64,000 nt of DNA from Pseudomonas sp. FP2196 (GCF_030687715.1 NZ_CP117445.1:926501-990500), one strand, 5' to 3'; shown: positions 43,318 through 52,801, counted from the stretch's first letter. Notes: a model not told the origin generated them from the sequence alone. Program-made: numbers and translations.

Positions 43318-44580
43318 ATGCTCGCCCCCGTACAATTGACTTCCGCCACTCGCCAGAACCTCTGGCGGCTGACATTCATCCGCACTCTGGTGCTCGCCGC
43401 GCAGGCTGGGTCCGTAGGCCTGGCCTATTGGCTGGAACTGTTGCCGTTGCCGTGGGTGCAACTGGCGATGACCCTCGGCTGTTCGACGCTGCTCTGCGTG
43501 TTTACCGCCGTGCGCTTGCGTACGTCGTGGCCGGTGACCGAACTCGAATACGCGCTGCAACTGGCCTGCGATCTGGTTATCCACAGTGCGCTGCTGTATT
43601 TCTCCGGCGGTTCGACCAACCCGTTTGTTTCCTATTATCTGGTGCCTCTGACCATCGCTGCGGTGACGCTGCCGTGGCGCTATTCGGTGATCCTGTCGGG
43701 CATCGCGCTGGCCTTGTACACCTTGATGCTGACGCGGTTCTATCCGCTGGAAACCCTGCCGGTGGCCCGCGAGAACCTGCAGATCTACGGCATGTGGCTG
43801 AGCTTCGCCCTGGCCGCAGCAGTCATCACCTTTTTCGCTGCACGCATGGCTGAAGAGTTGCGCCGTCAGGAAGAATTGCGCGCGATCCGCCGCGAAGAAG
43901 GCCTGCGTGACCAGCAGTTGCTCGCCGTCGCCACCCAAGCCGCCGGCGCCGCCCATGAGCTGGGCACGCCGCTGGCGACCATGAGTGTGTTGCTTAAGGA
44001 GATGCAACAGGATCATCCCGACCCGATGTTGCAGGACGATCTGAAAGTGCTGCAGGATCAGGTCAAGTTGTGCAAGGAAACCTTGCAGCAACTGGTGCGC
44101 GCCGCCGAAGCCAACCGGCGTCTGGCGGTGGAGATGCAGGACGTTACGGTGTGGCTCGACGAAGCGCTGAACCGCTGGCACCTGATGCGTCCGGAAGCCA
44201 GTTATCGCTTCCATCGTCTCGGCCAGGGCACGGTGCCGCGCATGGCGCCGCCGCCGGATCTGACTCAGGCCCTGTTGAATCTGCTCAACAATGCCGCCGA
44301 CGCCTGCCCGGAGAACCTCAAGGTAACGCTGGACTGGGACGCGGAAAACCTGACCATCAGCATTCGCGACCACGGCGCCGGTGTGCCGTTGGCCATTGCC
44401 GAACAGATCGGCAAACCGTTTTTTACCACCAAGGGCAAAGGTTTCGGCCTGGGCCTGTTTTTGAGCAAGGCCAGCGTGACACGCGCCGGCGGCTCAGTGA
44501 AACTCTATAGTCATGAGGAAGGCGGCACGCTCACCGAGCTGCGCCTGCCCCACGGCGCCCGAGGAGACCAACATGAGTGA
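43318..44580 (+). CDS. roxS: Redox sensor histidine kinase RoxS (RegB/PrrB)
   Basis: 420-residue membrane sensor kinase that responds to respiratory redox state. ATG 43318 with AGGAGA; the longer frame starts inside a REP repeat. Six helices lie in the first 185 residues, with the RegB quinone-site motif GGSTNPF. The H-box is GAAHELGTPLATM and the dimerisation linker carries a cysteine (VKLCKETL), the family's redox-active position. N, G1 and G2 boxes are LLNLLNNAAD, DHGAGVP and GKGFGLGLFLSKA. Overlaps roxR by 8 bases. Confidence 0.9.
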   Translation: MLAPVQLTSATRQNLWRLTFIRTLVLAAQAGSVGLAYWLELLPLPWVQLAMTLGCSTLLCVFTAVRLRTSWPVTELEYALQLACDLVIHSALLYFSGGSTNPFVSYYLVPLTIAAVTLPWRYSVILSGIALALYTLMLTRFYPLETLPVARENLQIYGMWLSFALAAAVITFFAARMAEELRRQEELRAIRREEGLRDQQLLAVATQAAGAAHELGTPLATMSVLLKEMQQDHPDPMLQDDLKVLQDQVKLCKETLQQLVRAAEANRRLAVEMQDVTVWLDEALNRWHLMRPEASYRFHRLGQGTVPRMAPPPDLTQALLNLLNNAADACPENLKVTLDWDAENLTISIRDHGAGVPLAIAEQIGKPFFTTKGKGFGLGLFLSKASVTRAGGSVKLYSHEEGGTLTELRLPHGARGDQHE

Positions 44581-45133
44581 CGAAATCCAAGTTGAAGGCG
44601 AAGAACTGCCGCATTTGCTGCTGGTCGACGACGACGCGACCTTTACCCGCGTGATGGCCCGCGCCATGGCCCGCCGTGGCTTTCGCGTCAGCACCGCCGG
44701 TTCCGCCGAGGAAGGCCTGACCATCGCCCAGGCCGATCTGCCGGACTACGCCGCGCTGGACCTGAAGATGGACGGCGACTCCGGCCTGGTGTTGCTGCCG
44801 AAGTTGCTCGAACTCGACCCGGAAATGCGCGTGGTGATCCTCACCGGTTATTCGAGCATTGCCACTGCGGTCGAGGCGATCAAGCGTGGCGCCTGCAACT
44901 ACCTGTGCAAACCGGCCGATGCCGATGACGTTTTGGCCGCACTGCTCTCCGAGCACGCCGACCTCGACACTCTGGTGCCGGAAAACCCGATGTCGGTCGA
45001 CCGCCTGCAATGGGAACACATCCAGCGCGTGCTCACCGAGCACGAAGGCAACATCTCCGCCACTGCCCGCGCCCTGGGCATGCATCGCCGTACCCTGCAG
45101 CGCAAACTGCAGAAGCGCCCGGTTCGTCGCTGA
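44573..45133 (+). CDS. roxR: Response regulator RoxR (RegA/PrrA)
   Basis: 186-residue regulator. The receiver domain has acidic pocket VDDD, phospho-acceptor Asp in ALDLKMDGDSG, Thr in VILTGYSS and Lys in LCKPADADD. The C-terminal Fis-type helix-turn-helix (NISATARALGMHRRTLQRKL) matches RegA/PrrA/RoxR. It controls terminal oxidases such as the cyanide-insensitive one in pseudomonads. Confidence 0.93.
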   Translation: MSDEIQVEGEELPHLLLVDDDATFTRVMARAMARRGFRVSTAGSAEEGLTIAQADLPDYAALDLKMDGDSGLVLLPKLLELDPEMRVVILTGYSSIATAVEAIKRGACNYLCKPADADDVLAALLSEHADLDTLVPENPMSVDRLQWEHIQRVLTEHEGNISATARALGMHRRTLQRKLQKRPVRR

Positions 45134-45229
45134 ACCTGCGCTGAACGACTATCGCCAGCCCTCGCGGTAAAACGCACCGATCATCTATGATCGGTGCGTG
45201 TCTGTTCTTTTCTATATCGAGCCTTTTCC

Positions 45230-46957
45230 ATGAATCAGAACGCTGAATATTCCGCGGTCAACGATGCTGTGCGCGGGCAGTTTTTTCGCAAAGTGTGGGC
45301 GATGATCACGCCTTACTGGCGTAGTGAAGAGAAGGGCAAGGCCTGGACGTTGCTGATTGCCGTCATAGCGCTGTCATTGTTCAGCGTCGGCATTTCGGTG
45401 TGGCTGAACAGTTGGTACAAGGATTTCTACAACGCCCTGCAGCAGAAGGACACAGCAGCCTTCTGGCGCTTGATTCTGTACTTTTGCGGCATCGCCTCGG
45501 TCGCGATTCTCGGAGCCGTGTACCGGTTGTACCTGACCCAGATGCTGACCATTCGCTGGCGTGCCTGGCTTACCGAAAAGCATTTTTCCCGTTGGCTGGC
45601 CCACAAGAACTATTACCAGCTGGAGCAGGGCGGCTACACCGATAACCCCGACCAGCGGATTTCCGAAGACCTCAACAAGTTCACCGCCAACACGTTGGGC
45701 CTGGGCCTTGGTCTGATCCGCAATATCGTCAGCCTGGTGTCTTTTTCGATCATCCTGTGGGGGGTGTCCGGCAGCATCGAGGTGTTCGGTTTTACCGTTC
45801 CCGGTTACATGTTCTGGTGTGCGCTGGTGTACGCCGGCATCGGCAGTTGGCTCACACATCTGATCGGTCGTCGACTGATCGGCCTCAACAACAACCAGCA
45901 ACGCTTTGAAGCCGACCTGCGTTTCTCCATGGTGCGGGTTCGCGAAAATGCCGAAAGCATTGCGTTGTATAACGGCGAGCCCAACGAGAATCGCCGCCTG
46001 AGTAACCGCTTCGGGCTGGTCTGGCACAACTTCTGGGACATCATGCGCGTGTCCAAACGCCTGACGTTCTTTACCTCCGGTTACGAGCAGATCGCCGTCA
46101 TTTTTCCGTTTATTGTTGCTGCGCCGCGTTACTTCACCGGCAAGATCGAACTCGGCGAACTGATGCAGATCAACTCGGCATTTGCCAACGTTCAGGACAA
46201 TTTCAGCTGGTTTATTACCGCCTATCAGGATCTCGCCGAGTGGCGCGCGACCTGTGATCGTCTGCTGAGTTTCCGCAAGGCGATGAGCGACAACGAAGAG
46301 CGTCCTCCGGCCATCGATGTGCAGAATCAGGGCAGCGCATTGAAAGTGCACAACCTTGGTCTGGATCTGGCCGATGGTCGTCATCTGCTGACCAGTGCCG
46401 ACATGACCGTCGAACCGGGTGAGCGTCTGATGCTCAGCGGCCGCTCCGGCAGCGGCAAGTCGACATTGTTGCGGGCGATGGGGCATTTGTGGCCGGCGGG
46501 CCACGGCAGCATTCGACTTCCGGCGGCGCGTTATCTGTTCCTGCCGCAGAAACCCTATCTGCCAATCGGTACGCTGCGCGAAGCACTGAGTTATCCACAG
46601 CCGGGCGACACGTATTCGCCAGAGCGCTACGCGCAAGTGCTGGAGACTTGCCGCCTGCCACATCTGGTTGCCCGCCTGGATGAAGCCAATCACTGGCAGC
46701 GCATGTTGTCCCCGGGTGAACAGCAACGTCTGGCCTTCGCCCGTGCGCTGCTCTATGCACCGCAATGGCTGTACATGGACGAAGCGACTTCGGCTATGGA
46801 TGAAGAGGACGAAGCGACGCTGTATCAGGCGCTGATCGATCAGTTACCGGGGTTGAGTATTGTCAGCGTTGGTCATCGCAGCAGCCTGAAGCGTTTCCAT
46901 CCACGGCATGTGCGGATCGACAGCGGTCATTTGGTTGAACAGACCGTGACGGCCTGA
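45230..46957 (+). CDS. SbmA/YddA-like ABC transporter
   Basis: 575 residues with fused membrane and ATPase parts. Six helices lie within the first 350 residues, with the SbmA/BacA-like segment AWLTEKHFSRWLAHKNYY and NPDQRISEDLNKFT. The nucleotide-binding domain follows: Walker A SGRSGSGKST, signature LSPGEQQRLAFARALL, Walker B WLYMDEATSAMD. Relatives (YddA, ABCD-like proteins) move peptides or cobalamin-like compounds; the substrate here is unknown. Single gene, 96 bases after roxR. Confidence 0.85.
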   Translation: MNQNAEYSAVNDAVRGQFFRKVWAMITPYWRSEEKGKAWTLLIAVIALSLFSVGISVWLNSWYKDFYNALQQKDTAAFWRLILYFCGIASVAILGAVYRLYLTQMLTIRWRAWLTEKHFSRWLAHKNYYQLEQGGYTDNPDQRISEDLNKFTANTLGLGLGLIRNIVSLVSFSIILWGVSGSIEVFGFTVPGYMFWCALVYAGIGSWLTHLIGRRLIGLNNNQQRFEADLRFSMVRVRENAESIALYNGEPNENRRLSNRFGLVWHNFWDIMRVSKRLTFFTSGYEQIAVIFPFIVAAPRYFTGKIELGELMQINSAFANVQDNFSWFITAYQDLAEWRATCDRLLSFRKAMSDNEERPPAIDVQNQGSALKVHNLGLDLADGRHLLTSADMTVEPGERLMLSGRSGSGKSTLLRAMGHLWPAGHGSIRLPAARYLFLPQKPYLPIGTLREALSYPQPGDTYSPERYAQVLETCRLPHLVARLDEANHWQRMLSPGEQQRLAFARALLYAPQWLYMDEATSAMDEEDEATLYQALIDQLPGLSIVSVGHRSSLKRFHPRHVRIDSGHLVEQTVTA

Positions 46958-46972
46958 TCGATATACATCCCA

Positions 46973-47062
46973 TGTGGGAGCTGGCTTGCCAGCGATGGCG
47001 TCGGTTCAGTCGACATCTTCATCGACGGGTATGGCCTCATCGCTGGCAAGCCAGCTCCCACA
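46973..47062. repeat. REP pair, GTGGGAGCTGGCTTGCC type
   Basis: Perfect 25-base arms 46973-46997 and 47038-47062, starting TGTGGGAGCTGGCTTGCCAG, face each other. A sequence variant of the GTGGGAGCGAGC family. It lies 86 bases before the regulator gene. Confidence 0.88.
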
Positions 47063-47148
47063 GGTTTTGTGTGGAAACGGAAAGTGATCGTACAACCCGC
47101 TTGAGCTATGATGCCCCCAAGCCGAATTTTCGAGACAAGATACAGACC

Positions 47149-47898
47149 ATGGAAAACCCGATCGAAACCCCGCGGCTGCCGCGCAAGCGCCGCAGCCTGG
47201 CTCAGGAACTGGTGACGGTGCTGAGCGAGCAGATCCGCGATGGCCTGCTCAAGCGCGGTGACAAATTGCCCACTGAGTCGGCGATCATGGAAGCCCATGG
47301 CGTCAGCCGTACGGTGGTGCGCGAGGCGATTTCCCGTTTGCAGGCCGCAGGCCAAGTGGAAACCCGCCACGGCATCGGTACCTTCGTGCTCGACACACCG
47401 AGCCCGAGCGGTTTTCGTATCGACCCGGCTACCGTTGTCACCTTGCGTGACGTACTGGCGATTCTTGAATTGCGTATCAGCCTCGAAGTGGAGTCCGCCG
47501 GCCTCGCCGCGCAACGCCGCAGCCCCGAGCAACTGGCGACCATGCGCGCCGCCCTCGATGCGCTGAACGACAGCGTCGCCCATGCCAGCGATGCCGTCGC
47601 CTCGGACTTCGCCTTCCACCTGGAAATCGCCTTGTCCACCGGCAATCGCTACTTCACCGACATCATGACTCACCTGGGTACCAGCATTATTCCGCGTACG
47701 CGGCTGAACTCGGCGCGCCTGGCCCATGACGATCAGCAGCACTACATGAGTCGCCTGAGCCGTGAGCACGAAGAAATTTACGAGGCCATCGCCCGTCAGG
47801 ATTCCGATGCGGCCCGTGCGGCCATGCGTTTGCACCTGACCAACAGCCGCGAAAGACTGCGCCAGGCCCATGAAGAGGCGCAGGCGCAGCGGGGGTAA
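47149..47898 (+). CDS. FadR/GntR-family regulator
   Basis: 249 residues. The winged helix-turn-helix occupies 15-85 (ESAIMEAHGVSRTVVREAIS, then GQVETRHGIGTFV) and an all-helical FCD ligand domain 95-235 contains metal-site residues in FAFHLEIAL and REHEEIYEAI. FCD regulators usually respond to sugar acids or carboxylates. The glucarate operon 2.3 kb downstream has a fitting operator, so this may be its repressor; that is inference. A half-site-like CGTACAAC lies near 47089. Confidence 0.85.
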   Translation: MENPIETPRLPRKRRSLAQELVTVLSEQIRDGLLKRGDKLPTESAIMEAHGVSRTVVREAISRLQAAGQVETRHGIGTFVLDTPSPSGFRIDPATVVTLRDVLAILELRISLEVESAGLAAQRRSPEQLATMRAALDALNDSVAHASDAVASDFAFHLEIALSTGNRYFTDIMTHLGTSIIPRTRLNSARLAHDDQQHYMSRLSREHEEIYEAIARQDSDAARAAMRLHLTNSRERLRQAHEEAQAQRG

Positions 47899-47902
47899 CG
47901 GC

Positions 47903-48277
47903 TTAGGCTTCGATACGCAGCATCAACGGGGCCGAAAACGGCTCCATGCTCGATTCGTCCTGAAACTTGTAGCGCAGTTCAATTTCGGAATTCACGTACG
48001 TCTTCAGCACTTCCTTTGGAATCTGCAATTCAATGGCCGTCAGTTTTTCCATCTCGTCCTCGGCGTCATCCCAGGCGCCGGTATCGACTTCTTCGCCTGC
48101 CCATTCGGGCTCTTCGGGATCGTCGCCAAGAATGGCGTAGACGCTCCAATTGGCTGCAAAGTCGCTGGAGTCCGGGACCTCAACGATCAGGTGATCGCTC
48201 AGTTCCGACAAGTTCACGGTTACTGTTTCAGATGAATGAGGCAGAAGTTGCGGGAGTGTGGGTGAGGCAAAAGTCAT
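47903..48277 (-). CDS. Hypothetical acidic protein
   Basis: I do not recognise this 124-residue product. Start MTFASPTLPQ is chosen; the frame upstream to 48376 has Arg-rich, non-protein-like composition. It is acidic, with a run EEPEWAGEEVDTGAWDDAEDEMEKL, and strand-forming ends (VTVNLSELSDHLIVEVPDSS; EIELRYKFQDESS), so a small beta-sandwich is plausible. It converges on the regulator gene, with stops only 4 bases apart. Confidence 0.6.
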   Translation of the reverse strand: MTFASPTLPQLLPHSSETVTVNLSELSDHLIVEVPDSSDFAANWSVYAILGDDPEEPEWAGEEVDTGAWDDAEDEMEKLTAIELQIPKEVLKTYVNSEIELRYKFQDESSMEPFSAPLMLRIEA

Positions 48278-48391
48278 GAGGGTCGCTCTCCGTGCGTAGT
48301 GCGCCGTGATCCATTCACGGCGGTTCTGCACGGTAAAAGACTCTCGCGGGGGGCGTTTTAAACCGTTCATTTCCAATCATTTCAAAGCACC

Positions 48392-48478
48392 CTGTAGGAG
48401 CTGCCGCAGGCTGCGATCTTTTGACTTTGATTTTAAAAAGCAAGATCAACAGATCGCAGCCTGCGGCAGCTCCTACAG
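48392..48478. repeat. CTGTAGGAGC-family inverted repeat
   Basis: Perfect 28-base arms 48392-48419 and 48451-48478. It lies 11 bases beyond the stop of the 63-residue minus-strand gene and may act as its terminator. Confidence 0.85.
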
Positions 48479-48489
48479 GCGAGGGGGCG

Positions 48490-48681
48490 TCAGTGGCGCG
48501 GCAGGATTGAGCGATCGACTCTTACGGCGAGGGGGTCGGAGGCGGGTTTGGCATCAAAGGTTGCGTAACCTTGGGCGTTTACCGTCGCCTGCGCGATCGG
48601 CAGGCCTTTGGCCAACAACTCCAGCGGCGCACCCTTGAGCGATTGGCCCGAGGCCAGTTCCAGTTTCAATGTGATCGTCAT
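48490..48681 (-). CDS. Small protein downstream of the phospholipase
   Basis: 63 residues, beginning MTITLKLELASG and ending in VRVDRSILPRH. Alternating hydrophobic and polar residues suggest a small beta fold; no signal peptide or cysteine. It starts 15 bases after the phospholipase stop with a weak AGAG site, so it is probably co-transcribed. An immunity or accessory role for its partner is possible but unsupported. Confidence 0.55.
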   Translation of the reverse strand: MTITLKLELASGQSLKGAPLELLAKGLPIAQATVNAQGYATFDAKPASDPLAVRVDRSILPRH

Positions 48682-48696
48682 GGCGGTTCTCTTTGA

Positions 48697-50001
48697 TTAA
48701 TTGACGTTGCCGGTCGGGTGGTAATCCTTGAGCAGCAGGTAGGTGCTCCAGCCCCACCAGTCGTCGACTGTCGCGGTGTCGTTGAGGTTGTTGACGTCCT
48801 TGCGCCGCAACACCTTGCCGCCTTCGGTGCGGAACAGTGGCGAGAAGTTGTTCGCCAGATTCCGTACCGCCGTCAGGTCCGGCAGATGTTTGAGCGCGGC
48901 GAACGCGGAAGGCGCGGGGAGGTTGCCGCTGAGGTAAGCCGCGAACACTTCATCTGCCGAGGTTTGCACTGCTTGATTGACCTGTTGGCGGTTGTCGGCG
49001 TCGGTGGCCTCGAAGTAGCGCTTGTCACCGTATGCCCGCCACTGATCACCATGACCGTTTTTTACCTTGAGGCCGAATTTGCTGTCTTCGTCGTGCATGA
49101 AACGGGTGATCAGCGAGCCCAGATCGCTCGGTGTCACGACTGCCGCCAGTTCCTTGCGTGGCACCCGCAGGTGGCCGGAGGAAAACAGGTCGGTGAGGAA
49201 GTGGTCGGCGAACGCGTTCATCGCATAAGCCCGTTCCAGTTGCAGCTCATCCTGATTGGCGCGGGCAGCAATGGCGGTTTGCAGCGCGGCGGTGTGGCCA
49301 GCGATATAGGCCAGTTTTGCCCATTCGCCAAAGTGGTCAGCGTTATTCGCCGCCAGTTTCAGGTAACGCCCGAGCGGGAACATGGCCGAGACGAAACTGC
49401 CGCCGCCGGTGATTTTGTTCCACTCTTCCGACAACGTATCTCCTAACGCGTCGTAGGCTTCGTGCGGTTGTTTCCCGTCTTTGATGGCCTGTTTAACCGC
49501 GTCGATCTCTTTTTGCATCACCGCAAGAATCTGCGTGGCTTCCGCCCGTGCGGCGGGTAGCACCGCAAGAGAGTCGAAAGCGGCATTGAAACGTTGCAGA
49601 CGATCCACGGGTGTAGCGCCTTCGTTGATGGGGCGATCCGGGATGCCATAGAAATCACCCCCCAGCGCCAGGACCTGGCCGTAAGTGAGGGCTGAGCCAT
49701 TCGGCAGGTGCAGTGGCACGTTTTGCGCGAGCACCGGTTCGGCATTTTCGACGAAGCGCAGCAGCGTGTAGTCGCCGATGGCCGTGTGTTCGCCACCTTC
49801 GAAGCGTGCCTGCGGCTTGCCTTTAAAGGCGTTTGCGGGCAGGGCAGTGACCGGTTCGACATCGCTGTGGGTATCGGCAATGTGCATCACCAGATGCGGA
49901 TTTTCGGCGTCAAAGCCGATGCCGGATTCAGTGAACAGATCATCAAAACGGGCAATGCCCGGCTTGGGTTTTTCCTGAGGTTTCGGGTGTAGACCGGACA
50001 T
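48697..50001 (-). CDS. Putative zinc-dependent phospholipase C
   Basis: 434 residues without a signal peptide, with AGGAG before the ATG. Histidine/aspartate motifs in order are EHTAIGD (near 71), GDFYGIPDRP (near 114), NADHFGEWAKL with YIAGHTAAL (near 224-240) and NAFADHFLTDLFSSGHLR (near 262). This resembles the phosphatidylcholine-hydrolysing phospholipases C described in P. fluorescens and Legionella (PlcA/PlcB/PlcC), distant relatives of S1/P1 nucleases, which bind zinc with such residues. I rate the family likely, not certain. A LexA-type box overlaps its probable promoter. Confidence 0.6.
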   Translation of the reverse strand: MSGLHPKPQEKPKPGIARFDDLFTESGIGFDAENPHLVMHIADTHSDVEPVTALPANAFKGKPQARFEGGEHTAIGDYTLLRFVENAEPVLAQNVPLHLPNGSALTYGQVLALGGDFYGIPDRPINEGATPVDRLQRFNAAFDSLAVLPAARAEATQILAVMQKEIDAVKQAIKDGKQPHEAYDALGDTLSEEWNKITGGGSFVSAMFPLGRYLKLAANNADHFGEWAKLAYIAGHTAALQTAIAARANQDELQLERAYAMNAFADHFLTDLFSSGHLRVPRKELAAVVTPSDLGSLITRFMHDEDSKFGLKVKNGHGDQWRAYGDKRYFEATDADNRQQVNQAVQTSADEVFAAYLSGNLPAPSAFAALKHLPDLTAVRNLANNFSPLFRTEGGKVLRRKDVNNLNDTATVDDWWGWSTYLLLKDYHPTGNVN

Positions 50002-50040
50002 TTCTTTCTCCTTGATATGTCATCGGAAATTCATGTTTAG

Positions 50041-50056
50041 CTGTATGCATATACAG
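50041..50056 (-). promoter_or_regulatory. LexA (SOS) box before the phospholipase gene
   Basis: CTGTATGCATATACAG fits the LexA consensus CTGT-N8-ACAG exactly and sits in a longer 30-base inverted repeat (13-base perfect arms 50034-50046 and 50051-50063). It is 40 bases before the start codon. On the minus strand TTGACG (50092-50087) lies upstream as a candidate -35 element, so bound LexA would cover the start region. Confidence 0.65.
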
Positions 50057-50155
50057 CTAAACAAACCTTAGCCGAGAAATTTCCCACGTCAAGAAACGAT
50101 CTTGTCCGACAAAAAGTGCCCGCCAACGATGAAATGCAGTTGACGGTTATCTTTT

Positions 50156-50179
50156 AAGTTGTACGATGACCTACAACTT
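50156..50179. promoter_or_regulatory. GntR-type operator before kdgD
   Basis: AAGTTGTA (50156-50163) and TACAACTT (50172-50179) are perfect inverted 8-base arms across 8 bases, 57 bases before kdgD. TTGTA/TACAA arms are typical of FadR-subfamily operators. Confidence 0.6.
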
Positions 50180-50235
50180 CAGCGAGCGCTGAACGGTTTA
50201 CTCACAACAATATTGCTACTCAGGGTGTTCGAATA

Positions 50236-51147
50236 ATGAATCCACAAGAACTGAAGTCCATCCTCTCCGCCGGCCTGCTGTCCTTCCCGGTTACCGATTT
50301 CAACGCGCAGGGCGATTTCAACCGCGCGGGCTACATCAAACGTCTGGAATGGCTGGCCCCGTATGGCGCTTCAGCATTGTTCGCAGCAGGCGGCACCGGT
50401 GAATTCTTCTCCCTGGCCGCCAGCGAATATTCGGAAATCATCAAAACTGCCGTCGACACCTGCGAAACCAGCGTACCGATCCTCGCCGGTGTCGGTGGTT
50501 CGACCCGTCAGGCCATCGAATACGCACAGGAAGCCGAGCGTCTGGGCGCCAAAGGCCTGTTGCTGCTGCCGCACTACCTGACTGAAGCCAGCCAGGACGG
50601 CGTTGCCGCTCACGTTGAAGCGGTGTGCAAATCGGTCAAAATCGGCGTGGTCGTCTACAACCGTAACGTCTGCCGCCTGACCGCGCCGCTGCTGGAACGT
50701 CTGGCCGAGCGTTGCCCGAACCTGATCGGTTACAAGGATGGTCTGGGCGATATCGAGTTGATGGTGTCGATCCGTCGCCGCCTCGGTGATCGCTTCAGCT
50801 ACCTGGGTGGTCTGCCGACCGCCGAAGTCTACGCCGCTGCCTACAAGGCGCTGGGCGTGCCGGTCTACTCCTCGGCAGTGTTCAACTTCATTCCGAAAAC
50901 CGCGATGGATTTCTATCACGCGATTGCCCGCGAAGATCACGCCACCGTCGGCAAGATCATCGACGACTTCTTCCTGCCGTACCTGGACATCCGCAACCGC
51001 AAGGCCGGTTACGCCGTGAGCATCGTCAAGGCAGGTGCAAAAATCGCCGGCTATGACGCAGGCCCGGTGCGTGCACCGCTGACCGACCTGACCGGCGAAG
51101 AGTACGAAATGCTCGCCGCGCTGATCGACAAGCAAGGTGCGCAGTAA
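50236..51147 (+). CDS. kdgD: 5-dehydro-4-deoxyglucarate dehydratase
   Basis: 303 residues, dihydrodipicolinate-synthase superfamily. It converts 5-keto-4-deoxyglucarate to 2-ketoglutarate semialdehyde with loss of water and CO2. Motifs are [19 protein letters not shown] (substrate pocket), catalytic Tyr in VVVYNRN and Schiff-base Lys in [10 protein letters not shown]. First gene of the glucarate/galactarate operon, behind a GntR-type operator. Confidence 0.93.
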   Translation: MNPQELKSILSAGLLSFPVTDFNAQGDFNRAGYIKRLEWLAPYGASALFAAGGTGEFFSLAASEYSEIIKTAVDTCETSVPILAGVGGSTRQAIEYAQEAERLGAKGLLLLPHYLTEASQDGVAAHVEAVCKSVKIGVVVYNRNVCRLTAPLLERLAERCPNLIGYKDGLGDIELMVSIRRRLGDRFSYLGGLPTAEVYAAAYKALGVPVYSSAVFNFIPKTAMDFYHAIAREDHATVGKIIDDFFLPYLDIRNRKAGYAVSIVKAGAKIAGYDAGPVRAPLTDLTGEEYEMLAALIDKQGAQ

Positions 51148-51164
51148 CACCCGAGCAAACCGAG

Positions 51165-51189
51165 GCCGCTGAGCAATCAGCGGCTTTTT
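51165..51189 (+). terminator. Intra-operon terminator after kdgD
   Basis: GCCGCTGA and TCAGCGGC pair across a GCAA tetraloop, followed by TTTTT, 17 bases after the kdgD stop. It may reduce expression of the genes downstream relative to kdgD. Confidence 0.8.
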
Positions 51190-51221
51190 GCGTGAAGGCT
51201 TTTAGTTTCGAGGGCAGTCCC

Positions 51222-52667
51222 GTGGCAAATGCAAAACGTTACGACAACTACATCAACGGTGAATGGGTCGCCGGTGCCGATTACTCGGCCAACATCAACC
51301 CGTCCGAGTTGAGCGACACCATTGGTGACTACGCCAAGGCTGACCTGACTCAGGTTAACGCCGCCATCGACGCTGCCCGCGCAGCGTTCCCGGCGTGGTC
51401 GACTTCGGGCATTCAGGCCCGTCACGATTCGCTGGATAAAGTCGGCACGGAAATCCTCGCCCGCCGCGAAGAACTCGGCACTTTGCTGGCTCGCGAAGAG
51501 GGCAAGACCCTGCCCGAAGCCATCGGCGAAGTGACCCGCGCCGGCAACATTTTCAAATTCTTCGCCGGTGAATGCCTGCGCCTGTCCGGCGACTACGTGC
51601 CGTCGGTGCGTCCAGGCGTCAACGTTGAAGTGACCCGCGAAGCGCTCGGCGTGGTCGGTCTGATCACTCCGTGGAATTTCCCGATTGCCATTCCATCGTG
51701 GAAAATCGCCCCGGCCCTGGCCTACGGCAACTGCGTGGTATTGAAACCTGCCGATCTGGTACCGGGTTGCGCCTGGGCCCTGGCCGAAATCATCTCCCGC
51801 GCAGGCTTCCCGGCCGGTGTGTTCAACCTGGTGATGGGCAGCGGTCGTGTGGTGGGTGAAGCACTGGTCAACAGCCCGAAAATCGATGGCATCAGCTTCA
51901 CCGGTTCGGTCGGCGTCGGTCGGCAGATCGCGGTCAACTGTGTGTCGCGTCAGGCCAAGGTTCAGCTGGAAATGGGCGGCAAGAACCCGCAGATCATTCT
52001 CGACGACGCCGACCTCAAGCAAGCAGTCGAACTGTCGGTGCAGAGCGCGTTCTACTCCACCGGTCAGCGTTGCACCGCGTCGAGCCGCTTGATCGTTACC
52101 GCCGGGATTCACGACAAGTTCGTTGAAGCCATGGCCGAGCGCATGAAGTCGATCAAGGTCGGCCACGCGCTGAAATCCGGCACCGACATCGGCCCGGTGG
52201 TTTCGCAAGCGCAGCTTGAGCAAGACATGAAGTACATCGATATCGGCCAGTCCGAAGGTGCGCGTCTGGTCAGCGGCGGTGGTCTGGTGACTTGTGACAC
52301 CGAGGGCTACTTCCTCGCGCCGACCCTGTTTGCCGACAGCGAAGCCTCGATGAGGATCAGCCGCGAAGAGATTTTCGGCCCGGTGGCGAACATCGTCCGC
52401 GTCGCCGATTACGACGCCGCACTGGCCATGGCCAACGACACCGAATTCGGTTTGTCGGCGGGCATTGCCACCACGTCGCTGAAGTACGCCAACCACTTCA
52501 AGCGCCACTCCCAGGCCGGGATGGTGATGGTCAACCTGCCGACCGCGGGCGTGGATTACCACGTTCCATTCGGTGGCCGTAAGGGTTCATCCTATGGATC
52601 ACGTGAGCAAGGCCGCTATGCGCAAGAGTTCTACACCGTGGTGAAAACCAGTTACATCGGTTCCTGA
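51222..52667 (+). CDS. 2-ketoglutarate semialdehyde dehydrogenase
   Basis: 481-residue NAD(P)-dependent aldehyde dehydrogenase. It oxidises the KdgD product to 2-ketoglutarate. GTG 51222 ([16 protein letters not shown]) has GAGGG upstream; an earlier GTG at 51192 lies in the terminator tail. Active-site Cys is in STGQRCTAS, general-base Glu in QLEMGGKNP, cofactor loop in [12 protein letters not shown], and the catalytic Asn in [10 protein letters not shown]. Identity follows from neighbours on both sides. Confidence 0.9.
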   Translation: MANAKRYDNYINGEWVAGADYSANINPSELSDTIGDYAKADLTQVNAAIDAARAAFPAWSTSGIQARHDSLDKVGTEILARREELGTLLAREEGKTLPEAIGEVTRAGNIFKFFAGECLRLSGDYVPSVRPGVNVEVTREALGVVGLITPWNFPIAIPSWKIAPALAYGNCVVLKPADLVPGCAWALAEIISRAGFPAGVFNLVMGSGRVVGEALVNSPKIDGISFTGSVGVGRQIAVNCVSRQAKVQLEMGGKNPQIILDDADLKQAVELSVQSAFYSTGQRCTASSRLIVTAGIHDKFVEAMAERMKSIKVGHALKSGTDIGPVVSQAQLEQDMKYIDIGQSEGARLVSGGGLVTCDTEGYFLAPTLFADSEASMRISREEIFGPVANIVRVADYDAALAMANDTEFGLSAGIATTSLKYANHFKRHSQAGMVMVNLPTAGVDYHVPFGGRKGSSYGSREQGRYAQEFYTVVKTSYIGS

Positions 52668-52700
52668 TCCAACCACGATATCGGATTCGATATCGCACCC

Positions 52701-52801
52701 CTGTAGGAGCTGCCGAAGGCTGCGATCTTTTGATCCTGATTTTCTGGCGTCACGGATGGCGCCAAAAATCAAAAGATCGCAGCCTCCGGCAGCTCCTACA
52801 G
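52701..52801. repeat. CTGTAGGAGC-family inverted repeat
   Basis: 34-base arms 52701-52734 and 52768-52801 with one mismatch. It sits between the dehydrogenase and transporter genes, inside the presumed operon. Confidence 0.85.
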
